Shown: positions 1 to 8,398 of the stretch, piece after piece
Position numbering within the stretch: position 1 is the first letter of the stretch
How the letters are laid out: each line of letters starts with the position of its first letter
From: Bog-159 sp049516155
GTDB taxonomy: Bacteria; Acidobacteriota; Terriglobia; Bryobacterales; Bryobacteraceae
NCBI GenBank assembly: GCA_049516155.1
Contig: JBEKTJ010000002.1
Coordinates: forward strand, 62,001 to 126,000
Direction of reading: 5' to 3'
Length of the DNA: 64,000 nucleotides
The notes under the pieces: model-generated
The model's input: the letters and a program-made list of their open reading frames with translations, nothing else
Told to the model about the DNA's origin: nothing
Database searches by the model: none
Made by a program: the position numbers and the translations under genes

Positions 1-428
1 GTGACCACGGCGCCCTGGGCCACCGCATAGACTTGGCCGTCGGCGCCTTTCAGCGGTGTCAACAACAGTATCCCTCCCTGGAGAGTAGTAGCATCCCCAA
101 TGGCAGCCGCCGTGACATCCAGTTGGATGCCAGGTTGGGCGAAGGGCGGCAGAACGGCTGTTATCATGACTGCCGCAGTGTCCTTGACCCGGATAGTGGC
201 GCCCGGAACCGAGACCCCCATACGTTCCAGCATGTTGGCCAGGCTCTGCGGCGAGAATACGGTTTGCTGCGTGTCGCCCTTTCCGGCCAGCCCCACAACC
301 AGACCGTAACCGATGAGCGGATTGTCGCGCACGCCTTCGATGCCCGCCAGATCTTTCAGTCGCGTGGCGCCGGCTGCGGGGGCCGCTAGCGCCAACGCCC
401 ACACCAGCCAGCCAGTCGTCCATTGCAT
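1..428 (-). CDS. flgI: Flagellar P-ring protein FlgI (3' part outside window)
   Basis: Periplasmic subunit of the P-ring that surrounds the flagellar rod in the peptidoglycan. Only about the first 142 residues are present; the gene runs off the left edge. It starts with a signal peptide (MQWTTGWLVWALALAAPAAG), followed by the family motifs RLKDLAGIEGVRDN and LIGYGLVVGL and later LLTPLKGADGQVYAVAQG, all classical FlgI. The ATG at 428-426 is chosen because a GGAGGAGA Shine-Dalgarno sequence lies just upstream; a second ATG at 423 is out of frame. It follows flgH by 14 bases and is the last visible gene of the leftward rod/ring operon. Confidence 0.95.
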   Translation of the reverse strand, partial: MQWTTGWLVWALALAAPAAGATRLKDLAGIEGVRDNPLIGYGLVVGLAGKGDTQQTVFSPQSLANMLERMGVSVPGATIRVKDTAAVMITAVLPPFAQPGIQLDVTAAAIGDATTLQGGILLLTPLKGADGQVYAVAQGAVV

Positions 429-442
429 CGTCTCCTCCAAAC

Positions 443-1141
443 TTAGAACGGAAGCACTCCCATCAACAGCCGGTACAGAATGAATGGACGCCTGATGGCA
501 TCCCCCACCACGCCTTTTCCATTGACCGAGACTTCCAGTTGCGCGATCAGGTCCGATTGGACCACATTGTTCGGGCCCAGATCCGCCGGCCGTACCACGC
601 CTCGCACCGTAATCACTTGCTGCTCCGAACTCACGCGGATCTCCTTGACGCCTTCCACTACCAGATAACCGTTCGGCAACACATGCACTACGCGCGTGCC
701 TAGCGTGGTGGAGATCACCGTCGTGCGGCCGATTGTGCCGGCGCCCTTTAATTCCTGGTCGCCCGATGTGCCCAGCAGGTTGGCCAGGGCACCGGTGGCC
801 TTCGTTACACCGCCCAAGGCCGTGATCGAGGCTTGGGCGCTCGAAGTGCGCGAGCTTTGCACGTTGCCCGTACTCACCGCCGAGGCGTTCTCCGCTACCA
901 GCACCGTGACCATGTCGTTGACCCGGCTGGCCCGCAGGTCGCGAGCGAGGTCCGTAAACAGGGCGGCGGAAGACCATAGGGAGCCGGGCGAAGCGTCGCT
1001 GTTGGCGCGCGCCGCCGCGGTGGCCTCTGCCACGTAGCGTTCCAGGGCGGATGGCTCCGGCGGCTTCGGCGTCTTCTTAGCCGCCCAGGCCGGGGCTAGC
1101 ATCGAGGCCAGGGCCAGCGCCAGAAACGGTTTAGGTTTCAT
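443..1141 (-). CDS. flgH: Flagellar L-ring protein FlgH
   Basis: Outer-membrane L-ring subunit of the flagellar basal body, 232 residues, a normal family length. After a signal sequence (MKPKPFLALALASMLAPAWA) it shows the GSLW motif near residue 53, the segment RVNDMVTVLVAENASA, and the C-terminal strands around VVRPADLGPNNVV and ending LMGVLPF, all typical of FlgH. Its start overlaps the stop of flgA by 4 bases (ATGA). Oddity: canonical FlgH is a lipoprotein with a lipobox cysteine, but this protein has no cysteine at the signal-peptide end, so it may be cleaved by signal peptidase I and hold the outer membrane without a lipid anchor. Confidence 0.94.
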   Translation of the reverse strand: MKPKPFLALALASMLAPAWAAKKTPKPPEPSALERYVAEATAAARANSDASPGSLWSSAALFTDLARDLRASRVNDMVTVLVAENASAVSTGNVQSSRTSSAQASITALGGVTKATGALANLLGTSGDQELKGAGTIGRTTVISTTLGTRVVHVLPNGYLVVEGVKEIRVSSEQQVITVRGVVRPADLGPNNVVQSDLIAQLEVSVNGKGVVGDAIRRPFILYRLLMGVLPF

Positions 1142-2046
1142 CGGTTCTCCCCTCCTGCCGCAGCTATTTCTCCCCCATTCGCTGTAAGGAGCGCGCGACC
1201 GCGATCCGTGACTGTAGCGCGGAGGATCTTGCCATTGGCGGGGTTGCGTACGCCGATGACCTCACCGCGCCTGCCGGAAGACTGCGCTAGTCCTTCCAAA
1301 AGCACCCGCGCCCGACCGCTCCGGATTTCCACCTGCACGCGCTCGCCGCGCAGTACGTCGACCGCCGCGTCCAGCCACCGCTGCTCGATCGCCGTGCCCG
1401 ATGGAATCGGCCGTCGCGGCACACAGCCCACGACTTGGGATAGCTGCGGAAAACCAGGAGGTCCTTCGTAGGGTTCCTCGCGCAGCTGAGAGCGTTCGAT
1501 GGGACGGCCCGGCATCAGCGCCTCGGCGGCGGCTACGCGCTTTCCCGAAACACGAATACGCGCCTTGGCCCAAACCGGAAAATCGTCCTGCCCGGAGCCG
1601 GATATCGCGCCGTGCCACAGCAGCGGACTGCTGGAGGTCTGGTCCACCCGCAGTCCGGAGACCGGAAAGCGCAATTCGCCGGGCGGGATCGGCTGCCGGC
1701 TGAATTCCACCACTTCGATGCGCGCTTCGGGCATGGACACGCGCAGGGCGGCCGTCACACGCTCGCTGGTGAGCGTCTCCAGAGGCCGCGTAAAGCAGGC
1801 TTCCATCCCCGGTTCCACCGCCAGCCCGTAACGCCGCGCCAGCCGCGCCAACTCCGCGGAGCCGTAAGCGCGGCTTGCTCCGGGCGCCGGCGCGAAACCC
1901 AGCGCCAGTTCCGGCGCCAGCCCTGCGAATGCCGGCACGGCCCGCGCCATATCTCCAGCCAGAATACTCTGGCCCGAAACGGGCAAGCACTGCCCGCTCC
2001 CCGGCGCCAGAGCGGCCAGCAGGATGAGCGCCATCCGCAGGGTCAT
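1138..2046 (-). CDS. flgA: Flagellar P-ring assembly chaperone FlgA
   Basis: Periplasmic chaperone that helps FlgI assemble into the P-ring, 302 residues with an N-terminal signal peptide (MTLRMALILLAALAPGSG). The C-terminal half carries the SAF-type core: RPIPSGTAIEQRWLD, then VLRGERVQVEIRSGRARV and GEVIGVRNPANGKILRATV, the usual FlgA ending. The N-terminal half is less conserved. It overlaps flgG upstream and flgH downstream by 4 bases each, so the genes are probably translationally coupled. Placing flgA inside the rod/ring operon fits its role as the P-ring chaperone. Confidence 0.92.
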   Translation of the reverse strand: MTLRMALILLAALAPGSGQCLPVSGQSILAGDMARAVPAFAGLAPELALGFAPAPGASRAYGSAELARLARRYGLAVEPGMEACFTRPLETLTSERVTAALRVSMPEARIEVVEFSRQPIPPGELRFPVSGLRVDQTSSSPLLWHGAISGSGQDDFPVWAKARIRVSGKRVAAAEALMPGRPIERSQLREEPYEGPPGFPQLSQVVGCVPRRPIPSGTAIEQRWLDAAVDVLRGERVQVEIRSGRARVLLEGLAQSSGRRGEVIGVRNPANGKILRATVTDRGRALLTANGGEIAAAGGENR

Positions 2047-2837
2047 TGCGTCACAAGACCATTGGCTTCTTGATACATCTCGTTCGCGGCCGTGACCACC
2101 TTGGAATTGGCTTCATAGGCCCGCTGGCTGACGATCAGGTTGACCATTTCCTGGACCACGCTGACGTTGGATTGCTCAGTGTATCCCTGCTGCAACGCGC
2201 CCAGCCCCTCGGCGCCGCCCGGGTTGCCCAGAACCGGATCGCCGGAAGCCTGCGTGGGCGTGTACAGGTTGCCGCCAATGGTGCTCAAGCCCGCCGGGTT
2301 CTGGAAATTGGCAAGCTGGATCTGCCCCGCGATCTGGGCCGTAGTCTGGTTCGGCTGGGTGTAACTCACTGTGCCGTCGCCGGCGATCGTGATCGATTGC
2401 GCATCCGCCGGAATCGTGATCTGGGGCTGCAGGGGGTTGCCACTGGCGGTTACTACGTTGCCATTCTTGTCGAGCTGAAACTCCCCGTCGCGCGTGTAGG
2501 CCAGTTGTCCGTTGGGCTGCAACACTTGAAAGAAGCCATTCCCTTGGATTGCAACATCCAGCGGGTTGTCTGTCTCGGAGAAGCTGCCCTGGGTGAAGAT
2601 GATCTCGTTGCCGGACGGACGTGTGCCGAGTCCCAATTGCAGCCCGGCCGGCAACACTGTCTGCTGGCTGGCGGAGGCTCCCGGCTGCATGATGTTCTGG
2701 TAAAGCAGATCCTGAAATTGAACGGAACGCGACTTGTATCCGTTGGTGTTGGCATTCGCCAGGTTGTTGGCGATGTTGTCTACGCTCATCTGTTGCGCCG
2801 TCATACCGCTGGCGGCGCTGAAAAGTGCTCGCATCAT
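2043..2837 (-). CDS. flgG: Flagellar distal rod protein FlgG
   Basis: Distal rod subunit, 264 residues, exported by the flagellar type III system and therefore lacking a signal peptide. It has the rod/hook N-terminal signature (LFSAASGMTAQQ, then NIANNLANANTNGYK), a central DNPLDVAIQGNGFFQV block and the C-terminal coiled segment MVNLIVSQRAYEANSK. The length and the N-terminal motif favour FlgG over FlgF. The stop overlaps the flgA start by 4 bases. The gene lies 38 bases downstream of flgF. Confidence 0.95.
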   Translation of the reverse strand: MMRALFSAASGMTAQQMSVDNIANNLANANTNGYKSRSVQFQDLLYQNIMQPGASASQQTVLPAGLQLGLGTRPSGNEIIFTQGSFSETDNPLDVAIQGNGFFQVLQPNGQLAYTRDGEFQLDKNGNVVTASGNPLQPQITIPADAQSITIAGDGTVSYTQPNQTTAQIAGQIQLANFQNPAGLSTIGGNLYTPTQASGDPVLGNPGGAEGLGALQQGYTEQSNVSVVQEMVNLIVSQRAYEANSKVVTAANEMYQEANGLVTQ

Positions 2838-2875
2838 AATCGATTGGTCCTTATCTTGATCTTGCCCGTCTGCTT

Positions 2876-3607
2876 TTAGGTAGCCACGCGGGCTACTTCT
2901 TCGACAGCCTGTTTATTCATCTGCGATCCCAGCGTGGCGGCCTTCTGCAGCATTTCAAATTGGCGCATGACCGACACCAGGCGCACAGCCGATTCCGCGG
3001 CGCCGACATTGGAACTTTCCAGCTTGCCCTGTTCCACTTGGACGCCGGATGCCGGCTGGGATTCCGTCGCGCTCCGGAAATAGCTGGCCCCTTGCTTAAC
3101 CAGCGAACCGGTATCGGAGAAATCGGCTAGCTGCAGTTGGCCTAAGGTCTGGCCGTCCTGGCTCACCGTGCCATCCGGCGAGACCGCCAGCGCGCCGGTT
3201 GGCTGGACGTTCATGTTGCCGCCGGATACGGTTCGCACCGGATATCCTTCACCAGTGACTAGAGCGCCGGCGGTCGATACGCGAAAGCTGCCGTTGCGTG
3301 TGTACAGGCTTCCGGACGGGCCGTCCACAGCGAAGAAGCCCTTGCCGGAAAGCGCCAGATCCAAGGCGCCGCCCGTCACCTTTATCGCTCCCTGCGAGAA
3401 ATCTGTCCAGGGACGCTCGACGACCGGCAGCGTGGACGCCGATCCGTTCTCCGCGCCTGTAGCTTCCGCCGATACATAGAGGTTGTAAAACTCCCGGTCG
3501 GTCTTATAACCGCCCGTTTCCGTGTTGGCCAGATTGTTCGCCAGCATGTCCAGCGACTCCATGCGGGCCTGCATTCCTCCGGCCGCCGAGATTGTCAGGT
3601 TATCCAT
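2876..3607 (-). CDS. flgF: Flagellar proximal rod protein FlgF
   Basis: Proximal rod subunit, 243 residues. It has the short FlgF-type N-terminus, the LANNLANTETGGYK rod motif, the GGALDLALSGKGFFAV core and a C-terminal helix ending in EEVARVAT. It precedes flgG, the order expected for the rod. The ATG at 3607 is the first gene of the leftward operon. A candidate sigma-54 promoter lies only about 20 bases upstream, and no strong Shine-Dalgarno sequence is visible. FlgF and FlgG are paralogues, so the split rests on size and order. Confidence 0.9.
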   Translation of the reverse strand: MDNLTISAAGGMQARMESLDMLANNLANTETGGYKTDREFYNLYVSAEATGAENGSASTLPVVERPWTDFSQGAIKVTGGALDLALSGKGFFAVDGPSGSLYTRNGSFRVSTAGALVTGEGYPVRTVSGGNMNVQPTGALAVSPDGTVSQDGQTLGQLQLADFSDTGSLVKQGASYFRSATESQPASGVQVEQGKLESSNVGAAESAVRLVSVMRQFEMLQKAATLGSQMNKQAVEEVARVAT

Positions 3608-3627
3608 GGACGTTCACACGGGTCGAT

Positions 3628-3644
3628 ATGCAAGCGGAGAGCCG
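3628..3644 (-). promoter_or_regulatory. Candidate sigma-54 promoter for flgFGAHI
   Basis: Read on the minus strand this is CGGCTCTCCGCTTGCAT: GG and GC separated by exactly 10 bases, with a perfect TTGCA -12 element and four of six matches to TGGCAC at -24. It lies directly upstream of flgF, and the same locus encodes a sigma-54 activator at 15.6 kb. The predicted transcript would have a leader of only about 10 bases. The match is by eye only. Confidence 0.4.
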
Positions 3645-3803
3645 AAGACCTGGCCGCACTAATAGAAGGGGTTGACGTCCCCGGCCCGGCCAAATATCTG
3701 GCGGAGAGGACGGCGCCGCCAAGATCTTGGCGCCAGTCCGGCGCGTAACTGCTTGGAATTTAAGTCGCGGCGCTTCGGCTTCCCGAGTGCACTCGTTCCG
3801 GAC

Positions 3804-5231
3804 GTGATCGCAGTTTCTTCAGGATTGGCGGCTGCTTCCGGCAGCAATTCGATGCAGGTTGCCGGGGGCCGAGCGACAGGCGTAACAACCGCTAAGGATG
3901 CGGCCCCGGGCATCGGATTCGGGCTTCTTTTGGGTGGCTATTTGGCGGATGATGGGGCCCCGCAGGGATCGACGGAGCTAAAACGTCCGATGCCCGGCGG
4001 CAGACGTCCAAACAATCCATTGGCGGCGCCCACCTCCACGCCGGTTCCGGTGGTTGCCAGTGCGCCGTTGGCTACCGTCTGGGGTCTGGCACAAACGGAG
4101 AATCTCGGCGCGCCAACTGTCACGGATCTGGGAGGCGCTGTTGGGGGGCCCGGTTCACTCTCCGGCCTTGTGTCCCTGCCGCCGCAACGGTCCGCTGCGG
4201 CGGGTGTAATCACTGCAGATACCGCCTCACCGCAGGACGACCCGGATGGCAAGCCAGATCCCACTCAAAGTACTCGCGACGGTACTCCGGCCATGGAAGC
4301 CGTTCCGGAATTGGCGTTCTCCGCGCGCTTGCTCGCACCGGCGCCAGTCGCCTCCGGCGGGACCACAGATCCGCCAGCCAATGCCCCGGCTGCGGCTTTG
4401 ATATCCGCAAGCCTCGACGCTGGTTCGGAGGACGTGGCCGTAGCGGCCGAAAGCGGACGCAGCCAACAGACGATTGAGGAGATCTTGGGAAGCGCTCGCA
4501 GCGTACACACCGCACTCCGTGGCGATCGGCAATCCGACTCGCAGAACACAACGCCTCCCGACAGCGCCAATAGTCCCTCGAACACGCAGGAAGAAGGCCA
4601 CAACACTCCTGCTCCGGATCAACGCAAGGCCGACGTCCTCGCTAACATCGCTGGAAAGGGACCGGCAGTCCCCAGTGAGCGCACCGCGGGCGGCCGCGGC
4701 GAAAATGAGGCTTCGGTAACGGCGGATATGGAGAGCGCCTGGAGCGCTGCCGCTCCGGCTGCCGCAGAAGGGGACGCTCCGTCTGCGTTACCTCCGCAGC
4801 CGGCGAGCCAGACTGGTCCGGTCATCGTAGAACCTCCGGAGCCGCCGCCGGCCTCCCACGATATCTCGCTGCATCTGGCCGATGGCGGGAGCGGCGTGGA
4901 CATCCGCATGGCGGAGCGTGCCGGCGAGATCCGGGTGACGGTACATACCCCGGATCGCGATTTGGCCAATTCTATGCGCGCCGACTTGCCGGATCTGGTC
5001 GGCAAACTGAGGCAAGGCGGATTTCAGGCGGAGGCGTGGCGTCCCGCCGCCGCAACCCAATCGGATGCGGGCCGCCGCGACGGCTCCGATGGCGCACCGC
5101 AGGAGCATTCGCCAGGTGGCCGCAGAGAGGGCCGCCCGCAGCAGCCGCAGCAACAGCAGCCCAAAAATCAAGCCCGCTGGGACGGAGAGTGGAAATCCAC
5201 CCTAGAACCCGCACAGGAGCCCCACATATGA
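3804..5231 (+). CDS. fliK: Flagellar hook-length control protein FliK-like
   Basis: Molecular ruler that sets hook length and switches export specificity. The product is about 475 residues. The first ~370 are Ala/Pro/Gly-rich and low in complexity, typical of FliK rulers. The conserved C-terminal hook domain is seen as ISLHLADGGSGVDIRMAERA, EIRVTVHTPDRDLANSMR and DLPDLVGKLRQGGFQAEAW, followed by a Gln/Pro-rich tail. The start is uncertain: GTG 3804 is chosen, but TTG 3672 (Shine-Dalgarno too close) and ATG 3852 are possible. It is divergent from flgF, and its stop overlaps the flgD start by 4 bases, matching the fliK-flgD-flgE order seen widely. Confidence 0.8.
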   Translation: MIAVSSGLAAASGSNSMQVAGGRATGVTTAKDAAPGIGFGLLLGGYLADDGAPQGSTELKRPMPGGRRPNNPLAAPTSTPVPVVASAPLATVWGLAQTENLGAPTVTDLGGAVGGPGSLSGLVSLPPQRSAAAGVITADTASPQDDPDGKPDPTQSTRDGTPAMEAVPELAFSARLLAPAPVASGGTTDPPANAPAAALISASLDAGSEDVAVAAESGRSQQTIEEILGSARSVHTALRGDRQSDSQNTTPPDSANSPSNTQEEGHNTPAPDQRKADVLANIAGKGPAVPSERTAGGRGENEASVTADMESAWSAAAPAAAEGDAPSALPPQPASQTGPVIVEPPEPPPASHDISLHLADGGSGVDIRMAERAGEIRVTVHTPDRDLANSMRADLPDLVGKLRQGGFQAEAWRPAAATQSDAGRRDGSDGAPQEHSPGGRREGRPQQPQQQQPKNQARWDGEWKSTLEPAQEPHI

Positions 5232-5548
5232 CGATTCAGCCCTTAGCAACATTGCCGCAGAGTCAGAGCGGCGCGGCGGCCGCAGCAACCCCGCCGTCGA
5301 GTACCGCTCAAACCAGTTCGGGCAGTTCGGCCGATGGCGTCAACGAGAACGAGTTCTTGCAGCTCTTGGTGGCTCAAATCCAGTACCAAGACCCCACCAA
5401 TCCGACCGACAGCACCGCCTTCGTCACGCAATTGGCGCAGTTCAGCTCACTCGAACAACTGGTCGCCATTCACAGCGATCTCGACAACCTGACGCAGTCC
5501 GGCGCCGGCGGCGCTCAGAATACCACTTCCACAAAAGGAGTCAACTAA
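5228..5548 (+). CDS. flgD: Short flagellar hook-cap scaffold FlgD
   Basis: Hook-capping protein needed for hook polymerisation, 106 residues. It contains only the conserved N-terminal FlgD region: NENEFLQLLVAQIQYQDPTN followed by FVTQLAQFSSLEQLVAI. The Tudor-like and Ig-like domains that bring enterobacterial FlgD to about 230 residues are missing, and there is a stop (TAA) after a Gly/Thr-rich tail. Short FlgD proteins are known in other phyla, so this need not be damage. ATG 5228 overlaps the fliK stop; a longer reading that begins at 5036 is only out-of-frame fliK sequence. flgE follows after 2 bases. Confidence 0.9.
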   Translation: MTIQPLATLPQSQSGAAAAATPPSSTAQTSSGSSADGVNENEFLQLLVAQIQYQDPTNPTDSTAFVTQLAQFSSLEQLVAIHSDLDNLTQSGAGGAQNTTSTKGVN

Positions 5549-5550
5549 CA

Positions 5551-6801
5551 ATGTTCGCAGCATTCAGCACCGCATTATCCGCTTTGGACGCCAACGGTGT
5601 GGCCGTCGCCGTGGTAGGCAACAACCTGGCCAACATGAATACGACCGGCTATAAGGAGAGCGTCGCCTATTTCCAAAACCTGGTAAGCGAATCCTTAAAC
5701 GGCGGCCAGACCCAGGTGGGATTCGGTGTGGCCTCGCCGCTTACGATCATGCAATTCACGCAAGGCGCGATTAGCGCTAGCAGCGGCCCTCTCGACGCCG
5801 CCATCCAGGGTAACGGCTTTTTCGTCGTGAACGACAACGGGGCCACCGAGTTCACCCGGGCCGGCAGTTTCCAAGTGGACCTTTCGGGCAACCTGCTCAC
5901 TCCCAGCGGCCAGGAGGTTCAGGGCTGGATGGCCACAGGCGGAGCGGTCAACACCGGCGGAGCCATCGGCAACATCACCGTGCCGGTGGGCGCCTTGCAG
6001 GCGCCCCAAGCCACCCAGAACATCACCGTGAGCGCCAACTTCAACGCATCCGCCACCACAGGTTCGGCATCCGCGTGGTCCGCTCCCGTAACCGTCTACG
6101 ACTCCTTGGGGAACGCCCACGTGGTCACCCTCAATTTCCAGCAGACCGCCGCCAACACGTGGTCTTACACGGCTACCGTTCCCGGCGCGGATGTCAGTGC
6201 CGGCGCGGCGGGCACGCCATACGATATTCCGAACGGCAGCGGCACGCTGACGTTCAACAGCAGCGGACAGTTGACCGGCCCGGCCGCGGGGTCCCCCATC
6301 ACGCTCGACATCGCCGGGCTGAACGACGGCGCCGCAAACATGAGCATGGCCTGGAATCCTTACAATGCCAGCGGCGCCGGCACTCTCACCCAGTTCGACC
6401 AGAGTTCGGCCACTTCCGCCACCAGCCAGGATGGCTCGGCGGCGGCCCAGCTCACCTCGGTGACCATGGGCAGCGGCGGCGATTTGCTGGCTTCCTACTC
6501 CAACGGTCAGCAGGCGGTGGTCGGGCAAGTAGCCATGGCTAACATTCAAAACCCGCAGACCCTGGTTTCGGTGGGAAACAACAACTACCAGGTGAGCGCC
6601 GACACTGGCGCGCCGGACGTGGGGGCGCCCGGGACCGGAGGCCGCGGCACGATCGTAGGCGGCGCGTTGGAATCCTCGAATGTGGATATGGCCACGGAAC
6701 TCACCAATCTGATCGTACTGCAAAGCGCCTATCAGGCGAATTCCAAGGTGGTGACCACCGTGGACACGATGGTGCAGGCCGCTACCCAGTTGATCACCTA
6801 G
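5551..6801 (+). CDS. flgE: Flagellar hook protein FlgE
   Basis: Structural subunit of the flagellar hook, 416 residues. The N-terminus has the rod/hook signature (FSTALSALDANGVAVAVVGN, then NLANMNTTGYK), followed by GPLDAAIQGNGFFVV. A large Ala/Thr/Ser-rich central domain is exposed on the hook surface, and the C-terminus ends in the helix LTNLIVLQSAYQANSKVV. A GGAG Shine-Dalgarno sequence precedes the ATG. Its position after fliK and flgD is classical. Confidence 0.95.
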   Translation: MFAAFSTALSALDANGVAVAVVGNNLANMNTTGYKESVAYFQNLVSESLNGGQTQVGFGVASPLTIMQFTQGAISASSGPLDAAIQGNGFFVVNDNGATEFTRAGSFQVDLSGNLLTPSGQEVQGWMATGGAVNTGGAIGNITVPVGALQAPQATQNITVSANFNASATTGSASAWSAPVTVYDSLGNAHVVTLNFQQTAANTWSYTATVPGADVSAGAAGTPYDIPNGSGTLTFNSSGQLTGPAAGSPITLDIAGLNDGAANMSMAWNPYNASGAGTLTQFDQSSATSATSQDGSAAAQLTSVTMGSGGDLLASYSNGQQAVVGQVAMANIQNPQTLVSVGNNNYQVSADTGAPDVGAPGTGGRGTIVGGALESSNVDMATELTNLIVLQSAYQANSKVVTTVDTMVQAATQLIT

Positions 6802-6814
6802 GAGCCATCTGGAT

Positions 6815-7063
6815 ATGACAGCCATGGAAGAAATCGGCCCCTTTGCCGATGTTCAAGTGGATATCGAAGCCGAACTGGACCGCCGCATCCTCACGGTGGC
6901 GCAGATCCTGCAAATGGAACCCGGCAGTTTGATCGGCATGAAGCGATCCGCGGGTGAGAATATCGACCTCTACGTGGGCGGCACGCTGATCGGTTGCGGT
7001 GAAATCGTGGTGGTCGAGAATACCCTAGGGGTCCGCATTACGGATTTTACCGGTGAGTTGTGA
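6815..7063 (+). CDS. fliN: Short flagellar motor-switch protein FliN
   Basis: C-ring (switch complex) component, 82 residues, essentially a bare SpoA domain: VQVDIEAELDRRILTVAQIL, LEP-type turn seen as MEPGSLIG, and the closing strand VENTLGVRITDFTG. An AGGAG Shine-Dalgarno sequence precedes ATG 6815. It lies between flgE and fliO, the standard fliN-fliOPQR arrangement. A second SpoA-domain protein is encoded at 14.2 kb, so the two may share the FliN/FliY role. Confidence 0.92.
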   Translation: MTAMEEIGPFADVQVDIEAELDRRILTVAQILQMEPGSLIGMKRSAGENIDLYVGGTLIGCGEIVVVENTLGVRITDFTGEL

Positions 7064-7085
7064 GGCGGCTGCGCGGGATGAGCAA

Positions 7086-7382
7086 ATGGAATTGATCCGG
7101 CAAGTCTTGGCGGTGAGCGCGGTGTTGTTGTCGCTGGCGGCCTGCCTCTGGTGGCTACGCCGCAAGGGAATTGTCCATCGGGGCTCTGGCGGCTCCCGGA
7201 AGCGCGCCATCCAGGCGGTGGAGCGGCTGGCGCTGGGACCCCAGCACTCGCTGCACTTAGTCCGGCTGGCGGGCCGAGGACTGCTGGTAGCCACTTCGCC
7301 TGCGGGATGCGCCGTACTGGAGAGCTTCGACTGGGCGAGCCTGGAGCCGCAGCCTGCCGCGGGAAACATGGAGATCCGCTGA
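7086..7382 (+). CDS. fliO: Flagellar export protein FliO
   Basis: Small membrane protein that helps assemble the FliPQR export gate, 98 residues from ATG 7086. One transmembrane helix (VLAVSAVLLSLAACLWWL) is followed by a basic stretch and the soluble FliO core AVERLALGPQHSLHLVRLAG then LLVATSPAGCAVL. An alternative start at 7053 would overlap fliN and add an unlikely polar N-terminus. The TGA stop overlaps the fliP start (TGATG). FliO is poorly conserved, so the call rests on the fold pattern plus its position between fliN and fliP. Confidence 0.85.
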   Translation: MELIRQVLAVSAVLLSLAACLWWLRRKGIVHRGSGGSRKRAIQAVERLALGPQHSLHLVRLAGRGLLVATSPAGCAVLESFDWASLEPQPAAGNMEIR

Positions 7383-8119
7383 TGTCAATCCGGCTGGCGC
7401 ACGCGGGTGTCCTGGCGCTGCTCTTCCCGGTAGCTGCAGTTGCGGCTCCCGCGGCTTCCTCGGCGTCCTGGCTCGTCTCGGGCAAGTCCGGTGCGCTAAG
7501 TTCCCCGATGCAGATTGTCCTGCTGCTGACCGCGTTGGCCCTTTTGCCCGCCGCGGTAGTGTCGGTGACGCCTTTTCTGCGGACCATCATAGTGTTGCAT
7601 TTTCTGCGCCAGGCGCTCGGAACGCAGACCGCGCCTTCCAACCAAATCCTGGTGGGACTGGCATTATTCCTGAGCCTGCTCACCATTCAGCCCATGGCGA
7701 GCCAGATCTATCAACAGGCCTGGATGCCCATGGATAACGGCCAGATGACGGTCCAACAGGCGGCCCAGGAGGCGGCCAAGCCGTTGCGCCAATTCTGGCT
7801 GCGCTTCGCACGGGAAAAGGACATCGCCTTGTTCCTGGAGGTGTCCCATTCGCCGGCGCCCCGCACTCCGGCCGATGTGGATCTGAAAGTCCTGATTCCG
7901 GCATATATCTTGTCGGAGTTGAAAGCATCCTTTCAAATTGGCGCCGTGCTTTACCTGCCGTTTCTGGTCATCGATCTGGTGGTGGCCTCGGTGACCCTGT
8001 CGGTAGGCATGATGCAGTTGCCGCCCGTCATGATCTCGGCGCCCTTCAAGATTCTGCTGTTCGTACTGGTGGATGGTTGGAATCTGGTGATCGGGTCGCT
8101 GATGAAGAGCTTTAACTGA
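7382..8119 (+). CDS. fliP: Flagellar export-gate protein FliP
   Basis: Core subunit of the flagellar type III export gate in the inner membrane, 245 residues. It starts with a cleavable signal peptide (as FliP usually does), then helix motifs SVTPFLRTIIVLHFLRQALG and SNQILVGLALFLSLL. The soluble loop follows, then the hallmark IPAYILSELKASFQIG and MMQLPPVMISAPFKILLFVL. ATG 7382 overlaps the fliO stop. Gene order fliO-P-Q-R is conserved. Confidence 0.96.
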   Translation: MSIRLAHAGVLALLFPVAAVAAPAASSASWLVSGKSGALSSPMQIVLLLTALALLPAAVVSVTPFLRTIIVLHFLRQALGTQTAPSNQILVGLALFLSLLTIQPMASQIYQQAWMPMDNGQMTVQQAAQEAAKPLRQFWLRFAREKDIALFLEVSHSPAPRTPADVDLKVLIPAYILSELKASFQIGAVLYLPFLVIDLVVASVTLSVGMMQLPPVMISAPFKILLFVLVDGWNLVIGSLMKSFN

Positions 8120-8128
8120 GTAAAGCAT

Positions 8129-8398
8129 ATGACTACCGATTCCGTCGTTGAAATTCTGCGCCATGCGCTCCTGGCGGCATTCTGGATAGCGGCGCCGTTG
8201 ATGGCCATCGCCTTCGCCGCTGGCGTGGCGATCAGCCTGGCACAGATCGTGACTTCCATCCAGGATACCGCCTTCAGCGCCATCCCCCGCCTGATCGTGT
8301 TTATGCTGGCCATCCTGATGTTGATGCCCTTTATGATTCAACGTATGACGGTCTACACGGCCGACTTATTCGGCGACCTGGCGCGATATGCCCGTTGA
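8129..8398 (+). CDS. fliQ: Flagellar export-gate protein FliQ
   Basis: Small two-helix subunit of the export gate, 89 residues, normal length. Motifs include APLMAIAFAAGVAISLAQIV and TSIQDTAFSAIPRL, typical of FliQ, then a second hydrophobic helix and a short cytoplasmic end. The fliR start lies inside its last codons (11-base overlap), so translation is probably coupled. Confidence 0.95.
   Translation: MTTDSVVEILRHALLAAFWIAAPLMAIAFAAGVAISLAQIVTSIQDTAFSAIPRLIVFMLAILMLMPFMIQRMTVYTADLFGDLARYAR

Noticed and set aside
5036..5548. Longer flgD beginning at 5036
   Set aside because: The extra 64 codons are out-of-frame fliK sequence; ATG 5228 gives the family start with a 4-base overlap.
5695..6825. 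Long antisense open frame over flgE
   Set aside because: GC-rich shadow of flgE with no motif or ribosome site; similar shadows over flgG, flhA and fadB-like genes were also ignored.
7151..8119. Extended fliP beginning at 7151
   Set aside because: The extension is fliO read in another frame; ATG 7382 starts a proper signal peptide.
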